A stretch of 10,634 nucleotides of DNA from Bacteroidales bacterium (GCA_004554665.1 SFKY01000079.1:1-10634); one strand, 5' to 3'; positions 1 to 6,414 are shown, numbered from the stretch's first letter. Translations and numbers: made by a program. The notes: a model not told the origin generated them from the sequence alone.

Positions 1-92
1 AGTGGGTGATTTTGCTCCTTATTGCGGCCATTTTGGAGATTTATACGACCCATCGGTTGGCTTCAGAGTTGAATAAATCAAAAAATACTTAA
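1..92 (+). CDS. C-terminal end of an unidentified membrane protein (partial)
   Basis: The third forward frame is open from the window edge to a TAA at 90-92 and encodes about 29 residues. It starts with a hydrophobic stretch (WVILLLIAAILEIY) that reads as the last transmembrane helix, followed by a short polar, Lys/Asn-rich tail ending in KSKNT. The hydrophobic-then-polar pattern and the promoter-like sequence that follows the stop support a real gene end. The other two forward frames stop quickly or give no membrane-like peptide. The family cannot be named from so little sequence. The gene is separated from the next one by 90 bp containing a good promoter, so it is probably not in the same operon. 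Confidence 0.5.
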   Translation, partial: WVILLLIAAILEIYTTHRLASELNKSKNT

Positions 93-118
93 AAGGAGGC
101 GGGTATCATTTAAATTGA

Positions 119-134
119 ATGAAAAATTTTTCAT
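119..134. repeat. 16-bp perfect palindrome in the promoter region
   Basis: ATGAAAAATTTTTCAT is self-complementary over all 16 bases. Its right half supplies the T-run that would serve as the -33 element of the promoter at 128-159, so it could be an operator. It could also simply be an A/T-tract structure that bends the DNA. It is too AT-rich to be a convincing terminator for the upstream gene. Confidence 0.4.
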
Positions 135-159
135 AGCTCAATAATACATGTTATCTTTG
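128..159 (+). promoter_or_regulatory. Bacteroidetes-type promoter for the five-gene operon
   Basis: TATCTTTG at 152-159 matches the Bacteroidetes -7 consensus TAnnTTTG perfectly. TTTT at 128-131 lies 20 bp upstream, where the TTTG -33 element is expected. Transcription would start near 165, leaving a leader of about 18 nt before the ATG at 183. No other equally good promoter is seen before any of the following four genes, which fits one operon. Confidence 0.6.
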
Positions 160-182
160 TCTTGAAGAACAAAACGTAGGAT

Positions 183-989
183 ATGAATAAAGTATTATAT
201 ACCTTTGTCACCCTGTTGGCACTTACGTCGTGTGCAAGTTCGTTTGATATCCAAGGGACTTCCAATATCTCGACGCTCGATGGACGCAAACTGTATCTGA
301 AAGTGCTCTCCAATAACGAGTTTAAGAATCTTGACTCGTGCGATGTGGTGCATGGACAGTTCGGGTTTGCCGGCAGTGTAGACACCGTGCGTATGGCCAA
401 CATCTTCATGGACGACGAGAGCGTGATGCCCATCGTGCTGGAGAGTGGCAATATCCATATCAAGATAGACAATGCCCAGCAGGAGGTGAGCGGTACCCCG
501 CTCAATGACAAGCTGTTCCAGTTCTTTAAGAAGTATAACCAGCTCAAGAGTCAGGAGGCCGACCTCGTACACAAGCACGATCAGGCCATCATGGACGGCA
601 ACGATATGGCCGTGGTGACTGCCCAGCTCAATGAAGAGGCGGCACGTCTGAGCCAAGAAGAGGACCGGTTGGTGACCAGTTTTGTGACAGAGAATTTCGA
701 CAACGTGCTTGGTCCCGGCGTATTCTTCATGGTGACTATCGGAAACCGCTATCCGATGCTCGATCCGTGGATAGAGGACATAATGAGCAAGGCTACCGAC
801 AAGTTTAAGAACGACCCGTACGTGAAGGATTATTACCAGAAGGCTGTCGAGAACCAGCAGATCATGACAGGTATGAAGGATGTGCCCACCACGGCACCCG
901 CAACCCCTGCCACTCCCACGCAGAACACGGCACCTGTTGAGGCTGCTCCGACACCCAACGAGTTGGCCCAACCGACAGAGAAAAAATAA
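183..989 (+). CDS. DUF4369-like lipoprotein with a Pro/Thr/Ala tail
   Basis: This 268-residue protein begins with a short signal peptide and a lipobox (LTSC, Cys17), so it should be a lipid-anchored envelope protein. The body after the Cys (TLDGRKLYLKVL, then a VVHGQFGFAG segment and a VMPIVLESGNIHIKI segment at about residues 81-95) resembles the small beta-domain called DUF4369 that is common at the N-terminus of Bacteroidetes lipoproteins and thioredoxin-like proteins. Residues about 105-170 look helical and charged (KYNQLKSQEADLVHKHDQ), possibly coiled coil. No CxxC thioredoxin motif is present, so this is a version without the redox domain. Residues about 235-268 are a low-complexity Pro/Thr/Ala tail. 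DSC (51-53) and DTV (67-69) fit the Bacteroidales O-glycosylation sequon D-(S/T)-hydrophobic. The gene ends 9 bp before dihydroorotase and is the first gene of the operon. Function is unknown. Confidence 0.85.
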   Translation: MNKVLYTFVTLLALTSCASSFDIQGTSNISTLDGRKLYLKVLSNNEFKNLDSCDVVHGQFGFAGSVDTVRMANIFMDDESVMPIVLESGNIHIKIDNAQQEVSGTPLNDKLFQFFKKYNQLKSQEADLVHKHDQAIMDGNDMAVVTAQLNEEAARLSQEEDRLVTSFVTENFDNVLGPGVFFMVTIGNRYPMLDPWIEDIMSKATDKFKNDPYVKDYYQKAVENQQIMTGMKDVPTTAPATPATPTQNTAPVEAAPTPNELAQPTEKK

Positions 990-998
990 CACTACGAT

Positions 999-2330
999 AT
1001 GTCAACACTTATCTATGGAGGAAATATCGTCAATGAAGGGGCGGTATTTCAGGGTTCAATAGTAATAGAAAACGACCGAATCGCCCATATCGATGAGAGC
1101 AACGACACGCCCCGTGGCATCTACGACAACGAAGTGGATGCCACGGGGTGTTTTGTAATGCCTGGTGTCATCGATGAGCATGTGCATTTTCGTGAGCCGG
1201 GACTCACACACAAGGCCGATATTGCCAGCGAGAGCCGTGCGGCAGCGTGTGGGGGAGTGACCACCTACTTTGACATGCCCAACACCGTGCCGCAAACCAC
1301 CACGATAGAGACCCTTGAAGATAAATTCAGGTTGGCCAAGGGCAGCAGTCTGGTCAACTACAGTTTCTTCCCTGGGGCCACCACTGCCAATGTACAACTC
1401 TTTGAGCAGCTCGACCGTCACCGCATACCCGGCATCAAACTGTTTATGGGTGCTTCTACGGGCAATATGCTGGTAGACGGGCACGAGGCGCTGTGCCGCA
1501 TTTTTGAGACATGCGCCCGGTTGGGGCTGCCGCTGATGACCCATTGCGAGGACACGGCACTCATCAATGCCAATATGGCTGCTGCCAAGGAGCGCTATGG
1601 CGATGACCCAGCTATCCAGTATCATCCGCAGATTCGCAGCGAAGAGGCATGCTACCGTTCTACCGAACTTGCCGTGTCGCTTGCCCGTACTTACGCCACA
1701 CGTCTGCATGTGGCGCATGTCACCACAGCCCGCGAGTTGTCGCTGTTTGGTGACGACGCGCATATCACCGCCGAAGCCGTGGTGGCGCACCTGCTCTTTA
1801 CGGATGCAGACTATACCGACAAGGGCGCACAGATTAAGTGCAACCCTGCGGTCAAGACCTTGGCCGACCGCACAGCCCTGCGCTGTGCGTTGACCGATGG
1901 CCGCATCTACACCGTGGCTACAGACCATGCGCCGCATCAGTGGGCCGACAAGCAGGGCGGATGCGCCTGTGCAGCCTCGGGTATGCCCATGCTGCAATTC
2001 TCTTTGCCCTCCATGCTCGGTTTGGTAGACGAGGGTGTACTCACGTTGCCCCAACTGGTAGCACTGATGTGCCACCATCCCGCCCAACTGTTTGGTGTAC
2101 GCGACAGGGGGTATCTCCGTCAGGGCTATAAGGCAGATATTGCCATTGTCAAGCCGCATCAGCCGTGGACGGTTACGCTGGCAGAGGTGCAGAGCAAGTG
2201 CGGATGGAGCCCACTGATGGGGCATGAGTTTCAGTGGCGGGTGCTTCAGACCATCTGCAACGGTCATGTCGTCTACGACCGTGGCCATCTCGATACGGCC
2301 TGTAGGGGAGAGGAGGTCTGCTTCGGATGA
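999..2330 (+). CDS. pyrC: Dihydroorotase
   Basis: This 443-residue protein is a zinc amidohydrolase that interconverts carbamoyl-aspartate and dihydroorotate, the third step of pyrimidine synthesis, in the cytoplasm. The metal site is visible in order: HxH at His61/His63 within DEHVHFREPG, the GIKLFMG segment around Lys147, MTHCED with His182, LHVAH with His237/His240, and ATDHAPH with Asp309. FREPG after the HxH motif, DMPNT (92-96) and the length of about 440 residues place it in the long dihydroorotase class rather than the short E. coli PyrC class. Allantoinase and hydantoinase relatives share the fold, but the FREPG and DMPNT context favours dihydroorotase. The start at 999 lies 9 bp after the preceding stop. 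The stop overlaps the next start as ATGA (2327-2330), which suggests translational coupling. Confidence 0.93.
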   Translation: MSTLIYGGNIVNEGAVFQGSIVIENDRIAHIDESNDTPRGIYDNEVDATGCFVMPGVIDEHVHFREPGLTHKADIASESRAAACGGVTTYFDMPNTVPQTTTIETLEDKFRLAKGSSLVNYSFFPGATTANVQLFEQLDRHRIPGIKLFMGASTGNMLVDGHEALCRIFETCARLGLPLMTHCEDTALINANMAAAKERYGDDPAIQYHPQIRSEEACYRSTELAVSLARTYATRLHVAHVTTARELSLFGDDAHITAEAVVAHLLFTDADYTDKGAQIKCNPAVKTLADRTALRCALTDGRIYTVATDHAPHQWADKQGGCACAASGMPMLQFSLPSMLGLVDEGVLTLPQLVALMCHHPAQLFGVRDRGYLRQGYKADIAIVKPHQPWTVTLAEVQSKCGWSPLMGHEFQWRVLQTICNGHVVYDRGHLDTACRGEEVCFG

Positions 2331-3145
2331 GAGAGACGTTGACATACACCATCAGCGAGTTGGCCGATTATATCAATTGGGCTTACTTTTATCACGCATG
2401 GGGACTTACAGGAAAGCCTGAGGAAGAGCGTGTGCGGCTGCGCACGGAGGCAGAATCGATGTTGCGTGAGGCTGAGGGAAAATATTGTGTCAAGGCCGTG
2501 TTTGGGCTCTACGATGCCTGTAGCGATGGCGATGACCTGCTGCTCGGCGGCGTACGCATTCCGATGCTCCGCCAGCAGCGTCCGTCGGCTCCGGGACAGC
2601 CCTGCCTGTGTCTCACCGATTTTGTCCGTCCCCAGTCTATGGGGACACCTGATACCGTGGGCGCCTTTGCCACATCGGTGGCTTCGACGATGGTTGCCGA
2701 CCATCGGGGAGATGTCTATGCAGAGATGATGGCGCAGACACTGGCCGACCGGCTGGCAGAGGCCGCTGCCGAGAAACTACATCAGGCTGTGCGTCGTCAC
2801 TATTGGGGCTATGCGCCCGACGAAGACTTGACGATAGAACAACTGCATGCTGAGCAGTTCCAAGGCATACGCCCTGCGGTGGGCTATCCGTCGCTGCCCG
2901 ATGCCAGCATCAACTTCCTCTTGGCTGAGCTCTTAGGAATGGACACCATCGGCATCCGGCTCACGGCCAGTGGTATGATGACACCCCATGCCAGCGTGTC
3001 GGGCTTTATGTTTGCCCATCCGGCTGCCCGATATTTCCAGTTGGGAAGAATCGATGAAGAGCAGTTGGCCGACTATGCCCATCGTCGTGGAGTACCCGTG
3101 TCGATTATGCGCAAGTTTTTACAATCCAGTCTGTTGCCATCATGA
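2327..3145 (+). CDS. Stand-alone cobalamin-dependent methionine synthase activation (AdoMet-binding) domain protein
   Basis: The whole 272-residue protein lines up with the C-terminal activation module of E. coli MetH (roughly its residues 940-1227). Shared blocks are YI(D/N)W near the start, LTDFVRPQ (about 96-103), VGAFA (111-115), LADRLAEA (139-146), YWGYAPDEDL (159-168), QGIRPAVGYPSLP (179-191), ASVSGFMFAHPAARYF (222-237) and DYAHRRG (249-255). In MetH this module binds S-adenosylmethionine and helps flavodoxin-driven remethylation of cob(II)alamin. By my alignment from memory, the AdoMet-contact residues Glu1097, Arg1134, Tyr1139 and Tyr1189 of E. coli are kept as Glu145, Arg182, Tyr187 and Tyr236, but Asp946 is replaced by Asn17. 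There is no homocysteine, folate or cobalamin domain, so it should act in trans on a MetH encoded elsewhere. It overlaps both neighbours by ATGA. A fragment of a broken metH is unlikely, because the ORF is intact with its own start and stop inside a compact operon. Confidence 0.88.
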   Translation: MRETLTYTISELADYINWAYFYHAWGLTGKPEEERVRLRTEAESMLREAEGKYCVKAVFGLYDACSDGDDLLLGGVRIPMLRQQRPSAPGQPCLCLTDFVRPQSMGTPDTVGAFATSVASTMVADHRGDVYAEMMAQTLADRLAEAAAEKLHQAVRRHYWGYAPDEDLTIEQLHAEQFQGIRPAVGYPSLPDASINFLLAELLGMDTIGIRLTASGMMTPHASVSGFMFAHPAARYFQLGRIDEEQLADYAHRRGVPVSIMRKFLQSSLLPS

Positions 3146-4308
3146 TAGCCCGTATCCTCGTCCCCCTGTTGCTGGTCATTCTGCTGCCCGATGCTTACAT
3201 AGACCGCCATTTTCTGCGCCGTAAGCATTACCCGCTGTGGGAGCGTCTGCTGTGGCTGTTGCCAAGTCTGGGCATGGTGGCATTTACCATCTTGCTCTCG
3301 ATGGAAGACAGTTTTGTACCCGAAGATGTCTACTGGGTGCGGCTGTATATCGCCCTGCTTGGGTTGTATGTGTTGCCCCGACTGTTTTTTGTTGGCTGTT
3401 CGGTGGTTGGACTGGTTGTCCGCAAGTTGTTTCGCTTGCGCTATAACTGGGGCAATCTCCTCGGGCTGCTTGTCGCTGGTTTCTGTCTCTATACCTTTGT
3501 CTATGGCTATACCATAGGTTTCCGCCGTATTGAGGTGAAGCATGTAGACCTCTATTTCGATGACCTGCCCAAGCGTTTCGATGGTTTCCGCATCGTCCAT
3601 TTCACCGATGCCCATGTCGGCACTTACGACGGCAGGCGCCGTGCGCTGCTCCAGCGGGCGGTAGACAGCATCCAAGCCCAGCATCCCGATATCATCTGTT
3701 TTACGGGTGACCTGCAAAATGTGCAACCCTCGGAAATCTATCCCGTGGCCGGTATCCTGTCGCAGCTCAAGGCCAAGCACGGGGTCTATTCGGTGCTCGG
3801 CAACCACGATTACAGTCTCTATATCGATGACGACCCGGCCATCTGTGTGGCCAATGAGCGTGAAACCATAGCACGCGAGCGGCAGATGGGGTGGCGCTTG
3901 CTGCTCAATGAGCATGCTGCGATTCGTATAGGCGCAGACTCCATCGTGGTGGCTGGTATGGAAAACGATGGGCAGCCTCCCTTCCCCGAGAAATCGGATA
4001 TCGGGAAGACATTGCACGGTGTGCCCAGCGGAGCCTTTACGCTGATGCTCCAGCATGACCCCAGTTCGTGGCAGCGTACCATCCTGCCCCGTAGTCATGC
4101 CCAACTCACGCTGAGCGGCCATACACACGGAGGCCAGTTTGGTCTCTTCGGTTGGCGACCAACCCGTTGGCGCTACAAGCAAGATCTGGGGCTCTATGAG
4201 CAGCAGGGGCGCTATCTCTATGTTTCGGGCGGTCTGGGCGGCGTGGTGCCTTACCGCTACGGAGTCTATTCAGAAGTAACACTCATCACATTACATAGTA
4301 AGCAATGA
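3142..4308 (+). CDS. Membrane-anchored calcineurin-like metallophosphoesterase
   Basis: The 388-residue protein has an N-terminal membrane part with about four hydrophobic segments (roughly 1-20, 36-53, 65-92 and 104-124), then a soluble calcineurin-type phosphoesterase domain. The five metal-binding blocks are all present: FTDAHVG (Asp156, His158), FTGDLQN (Asp190), LGNHD (Asn221, His222), LQHDP (His305) and SGHTHGGQFG (His327, His329). GHTHGGQ and the membrane anchor resemble the YkuE/YaeI group. Chlamydial LpxG, which removes UMP from UDP-diacylglucosamine in lipid A synthesis, has the same general architecture. The substrate here cannot be read from sequence. Cotranslation with a PlsC-type acyltransferase makes a lipid or lipid A phosphoester an attractive guess. 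Start and stop both overlap neighbours by ATGA. Confidence 0.88.
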   Translation: MIARILVPLLLVILLPDAYIDRHFLRRKHYPLWERLLWLLPSLGMVAFTILLSMEDSFVPEDVYWVRLYIALLGLYVLPRLFFVGCSVVGLVVRKLFRLRYNWGNLLGLLVAGFCLYTFVYGYTIGFRRIEVKHVDLYFDDLPKRFDGFRIVHFTDAHVGTYDGRRRALLQRAVDSIQAQHPDIICFTGDLQNVQPSEIYPVAGILSQLKAKHGVYSVLGNHDYSLYIDDDPAICVANERETIARERQMGWRLLLNEHAAIRIGADSIVVAGMENDGQPPFPEKSDIGKTLHGVPSGAFTLMLQHDPSSWQRTILPRSHAQLTLSGHTHGGQFGLFGWRPTRWRYKQDLGLYEQQGRYLYVSGGLGGVVPYRYGVYSEVTLITLHSKQ

Positions 4309-5063
4309 AATATCTATATCGCATTTACCAGCTCTTTGTGGCATTGCCCATCATTCTCGTCGCTTCTATCCTTGTCTCGTTAGTCACCATAGCGGGCTGC
4401 TTGATAGGCAACGGACATTTCTGGGGTTACTGGCCAGCCCATCTGTGGGCGCGTATCGTAGTCACCGTGCTCTGGTTGCCGGTGCATGTGGAGGGACGCG
4501 AGCATCTCAAAAAGGGCGAGTCGTATGTCTTTGTGAGCAACCATCAGGGTGCATTCGACATTTTCCTGGTCTATGGCTATCTCAACCGCAACTTCAAGTG
4601 GATGATGAAGCGTAGCCTGCGCAAGATGCCCTTTATCGGTATGGCCTGCGAGGCAGCTCACCATATCTTTGTAGACAAACGGGGGCCGAGCAAGATACGC
4701 GCCACGTACGATAAGGCACGTGCCACGCTGCGCGAAGGTATGTCGCTTGTGGTGTTTCCCGAGGGTGCCCGCACCTTTACAGGTCACATGGGTGACTTCC
4801 GTAGGGGTGCCTTTATGTTGGCAGACGAACTACAGTTGCCGGTCGTGCCGCTCACGATCAATGGCTCGTTCGACATCATGCCCCGTATGCGCGATGGCCA
4901 TTTTGTCAGTTGGCATCCATTGCACCTTACCGTCCATGCCCCCATCTATCCTATGGGAAAGGGTGTGGAATACGAAAAGCAGACCATGACACAGGCTTAC
5001 GAGGCCATCATGGCCGATCTGGCACCCGAATATCAGGGATATAGGGAGAATCCGGATCAGTAA
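4305..5063 (+). CDS. PlsC-type 1-acyl-sn-glycerol-3-phosphate acyltransferase
   Basis: The 252-residue protein has an N-terminal hydrophobic segment (about 11-35) and the acyltransferase blocks in order: VSNHQGAFD with the catalytic HX4D pair His80/Asp85, KWMMKRSLRKMPFIG (98-112), FPEGART (151-157) and VVPLTINGS (180-188). Members acylate lysophosphatidic acid to phosphatidic acid at the inner membrane, and length and motif spacing match PlsC. Some relatives acylate other lysolipids or ornithine lipids, so substrate choice is not certain. It is the last gene of the operon. Its start overlaps the metallophosphoesterase stop by ATGA (4305-4308), and only weak terminator-like structure follows. 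Confidence 0.9.
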   Translation: MKYLYRIYQLFVALPIILVASILVSLVTIAGCLIGNGHFWGYWPAHLWARIVVTVLWLPVHVEGREHLKKGESYVFVSNHQGAFDIFLVYGYLNRNFKWMMKRSLRKMPFIGMACEAAHHIFVDKRGPSKIRATYDKARATLREGMSLVVFPEGARTFTGHMGDFRRGAFMLADELQLPVVPLTINGSFDIMPRMRDGHFVSWHPLHLTVHAPIYPMGKGVEYEKQTMTQAYEAIMADLAPEYQGYRENPDQ

Positions 5064-5084
5064 AAAGGAAACTTCGGGTTTCTT
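5062..5084. terminator. Weak hairpin after the acyltransferase
   Basis: Bases 5066-5072 pair with 5078-5084 around a UUCGG loop: seven base pairs including one G-U. On the plus strand the following sequence is only TTCTTAGG, so it would be a poor terminator for the operon. On the minus strand the A-run at 5062-5066 becomes a T-run directly after the stem, so it may act as a backup stop for leftward transcription. The stem is short, so confidence is low. Confidence 0.3.
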
Positions 5085-5138
5085 AGGCAAGCGTGACTAC
5101 CAGTGTAGAATGAGGGAGGAAGACAACCTACATGGCAG

Positions 5139-5173
5139 AAAAAAGCGAGGGGGAAACCGAAGTTTGCCCCCTC
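5139..5173 (-). terminator. Strong intrinsic terminator of the secreted-protein unit
   Basis: On the minus strand, GAGGGGG at 5147-5153 (plus numbering) pairs with CCCCCTC at 5167-5173, and AAAC pairs with GTTT inside it, closed by a C-UUCG-G tetraloop. This gives eleven base pairs with a single bulged base at 5166. The A6 run at 5139-5144 becomes a T6 tract two bases after the stem on the minus strand. On the plus strand no T-run follows, so the direction is leftward. It lies 30 nt past the stop of the small ORF at 5204-5284. Confidence 0.85.
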
Positions 5174-5203
5174 TGCCGAGTGTACCAATCTGTTTATGTG
5201 TAA

Positions 5204-5284
5204 TCAGTATGGGTTATCCTGTCCCCATTCTTTTGCCTTTATAAAGAACTGCCTATGCGTCTTCGTATTGATGGTTCTTTTCAT
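5204..5284 (-). CDS. Candidate 26-residue basic small protein
   Basis: An ATG at 5284 (minus strand) starts 12 nt after the stop codon of the secreted-protein gene and runs 26 codons to TGA at 5204-5206. The peptide begins MKRTINTKTHRQ, is basic in its first half, continues FFIKAKEWG and ends in QDNPY. A purine-rich GGAAA lies a few bases upstream of the ATG. The ORF sits between the upstream stop and the strong terminator at 5139-5173, so it should be on the same mRNA. No signal peptide or membrane helix is seen and I do not recognise a family. A chance ORF of this length in a 3' untranslated region is quite possible. Confidence 0.4.
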   Translation of the reverse strand: MKRTINTKTHRQFFIKAKEWGQDNPY

Positions 5285-5296
5285 GTAAGTTTCCTG

Positions 5297-6346
5297 TTAT
5301 CTGTGTCCGCTGCCAAACGAGCCACCGCCTGAACGTGTGCTGCTGGAAGAACCTATCGAGCGTGAACCGCTTGAGCCCATAGAGCGTCCGCCAAACGAAC
5401 CGGAGCCACTGGGTGAGCTGCTGCGAGTGGATGGGGTGTAGCTGCGCGATGGAGCCGAAGATTCGTGAGAGGAGCGGTTAGGCGTAAAGGTGCGGGTGGG
5501 AGCGGAGGCGTTGCCACGTGATAGGCTGCTTGACCCCGTGCGTCCGCCGAAAGAACTGCTGCCCTGATCGGTGGAGCGACGCTCAACCGTGGTGCGGGTG
5601 GAGCTGCGCATGCTGCCAGACCCACTGCGGGTGCCGAATGAGCGGTTGTCGCTGTTGGGCGTTCTGGTAACGCTGCGGTTGGGTGCATCGTTGACCGTGC
5701 GGGTAGAGGTATTGGTACGCCCGCCAAACGACTGGTTGCCTCTGTTGCCCTGTCCTCCGACATTGTTGCGTACAGGCTGGTTGGTTCTGCCGCCAAACTC
5801 GCGTGTTCCCCTGCCGTAGTCACCACGGTCGAATCGGTCTCTCATGCCCAACGGTCTGGCCTCGTGTGGTCCGTGGTTATGGGCAAAGTCGCGTCCATGA
5901 TACCAACTGCGGTTGCCGTTGTGGTGCCAACTGTGTCCGCCGTTGTAGACGAATATGAAGTTGGGGCGCCCGAAGTAGAAATAATCGCGGTGTGGATAAC
6001 GTGCGTAGATGGCGAAGTGCCAATAGCCACCGTCCCAGTAGAGCGGACGATAAAAGTAGTTGGCTGCACAATAAGCGCGATACTGCCAGTCGAGCAATAC
6101 GTAGCTCAAGTCCAGATTCCTACGGTTCCAATATACGCCATACAGGTCATCATAGTTGTCAATCCCCATGAGATAGTCAAGGTTTATCTCGTAGGCGGCC
6201 TCGTATTGAGCGTCGTTCAGATTCAGTTCGTAAGCCATCTTGTCCGTAAGGAAAAGAGCCTGTTCGCGTGCCTGGGCGTAGCTCATTGCGTTTGCCGAAA
6301 CTGCCATTGTGAGCAGTGCGGTCAGGACTATCATCATCTTTTTCAT
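5297..6346 (-). CDS. Secreted protein with a His/aromatic-rich middle and a Ser/Arg/Gly tail with FGGR repeats
   Basis: The 349-residue protein has a clear signal peptide (MKKMMIVLTALLTMAVSANA, cleavage after about residue 20). Residues 21-95 look helical (REQALFLTDKMAYELNLNDAQYEAAYEINLDYL), a pattern I associate with uncharacterised secreted Bacteroidales proteins. Residues about 70-135 are very rich in Tyr and Trp. Residues 138-161 hold seven His (around SWHHNGN and HNHGPH). From about 165 to the end it is low-complexity and basic (Ser, Arg, Gly, Thr, Asn) with FG motifs at Phe184, 207, 237, 266, 318 and 344, mostly FGGR, spaced about 23-30 residues apart with one double gap. No enzyme motif is seen. 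The tail could bind DNA, polysaccharide or cell wall, or be a structural or biofilm element, but this is guesswork. It has its own promoter and terminator, opposite to its neighbours. Confidence 0.8.
   Translation of the reverse strand: MKKMMIVLTALLTMAVSANAMSYAQAREQALFLTDKMAYELNLNDAQYEAAYEINLDYLMGIDNYDDLYGVYWNRRNLDLSYVLLDWQYRAYCAANYFYRPLYWDGGYWHFAIYARYPHRDYFYFGRPNFIFVYNGGHSWHHNGNRSWYHGRDFAHNHGPHEARPLGMRDRFDRGDYGRGTREFGGRTNQPVRNNVGGQGNRGNQSFGGRTNTSTRTVNDAPNRSVTRTPNSDNRSFGTRSGSGSMRSSTRTTVERRSTDQGSSSFGGRTGSSSLSRGNASAPTRTFTPNRSSHESSAPSRSYTPSTRSSSPSGSGSFGGRSMGSSGSRSIGSSSSTRSGGGSFGSGHR
5300..5800 (-). repeat. Degenerate FG(G)R-coding repeats in the secreted-protein gene
   Basis: The coding strand contains spaced copies of a Ser-Phe-Gly-Gly-Arg block. 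On the plus strand they read as CGxCCGCCAAA or CGTCCGCCGAA, for example near 5385, 5540, 5718 and 5789. The sequence between them is Ser/Arg/Thr-rich and only loosely conserved, so this is a diverged protein repeat rather than a young DNA tandem array. Such arrays can vary in length between strains. Confidence 0.5.
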
Positions 6347-6366
6347 AATCGTAAGTTTTTAAAATG

Positions 6367-6391
6367 GTTACTTTATCTGATGCAAAGTAAC
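6367..6391. repeat. 8-bp inverted repeat overlapping the -7 element
   Basis: GTTACTTT at 6367-6374 and AAAGTAAC at 6384-6391 are exact reverse complements with a 9-bp spacer. The right arm contains the -7 element of the leftward promoter, and the left arm falls around the expected transcription start. A repressor site is possible. It could also form a 5' stem if transcription starts further upstream. Confidence 0.45.
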
Positions 6392-6414
6392 GAAGAATAT
6401 TCGGCATGCAGAAA
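6383..6414 (-). promoter_or_regulatory. Bacteroidetes-type promoter for the secreted-protein unit
   Basis: On the minus strand, TTACTTTG (6390 down to 6383) matches TAnnTTTG with one mismatch. TTTC (6414 down to 6411), a near match to the -33 TTTG, lies 20 bp upstream. The predicted start near 6376 leaves a leader of about 30 nt before the ATG at 6346. The -33 element directly abuts the tandem repeats at 6415-6450, where an activator would contact RNA polymerase. Confidence 0.5.

Noticed and set aside
93..136. AAGGAGG at 93-99 followed by a five-codon ORF at 119-136
   Set aside because: The spacing to the ATG is about 20 nt and the ORF lies upstream of the predicted transcription start, so a leader peptide is unlikely.
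195..992. 265-codon minus-strand frame opposite the DUF4369-like lipoprotein
   Set aside because: The composition is unlike a real protein (Cys/His/Gly-rich start, no domain), while the plus frame has a signal peptide, lipobox and operon position.
1056..2345. 429-codon open frame on the minus strand opposite dihydroorotase
   Set aside because: It is antisense to a clear enzyme gene, has no recognisable motif, and arises because the sense codon use avoids the triplets that would give stops in that antisense frame.
3073..4182. 369-codon open frame on the minus strand opposite the metallophosphoesterase
   Set aside because: Same cause: all phosphoesterase motifs are on the plus strand, and the antisense product shows no signal, helix or domain pattern.
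5110..5244. Small plus-strand ORF after the acyltransferase gene
   Set aside because: It is read straight through the strong minus-strand terminator hairpin and has no ribosome site of note or protein-like pattern.
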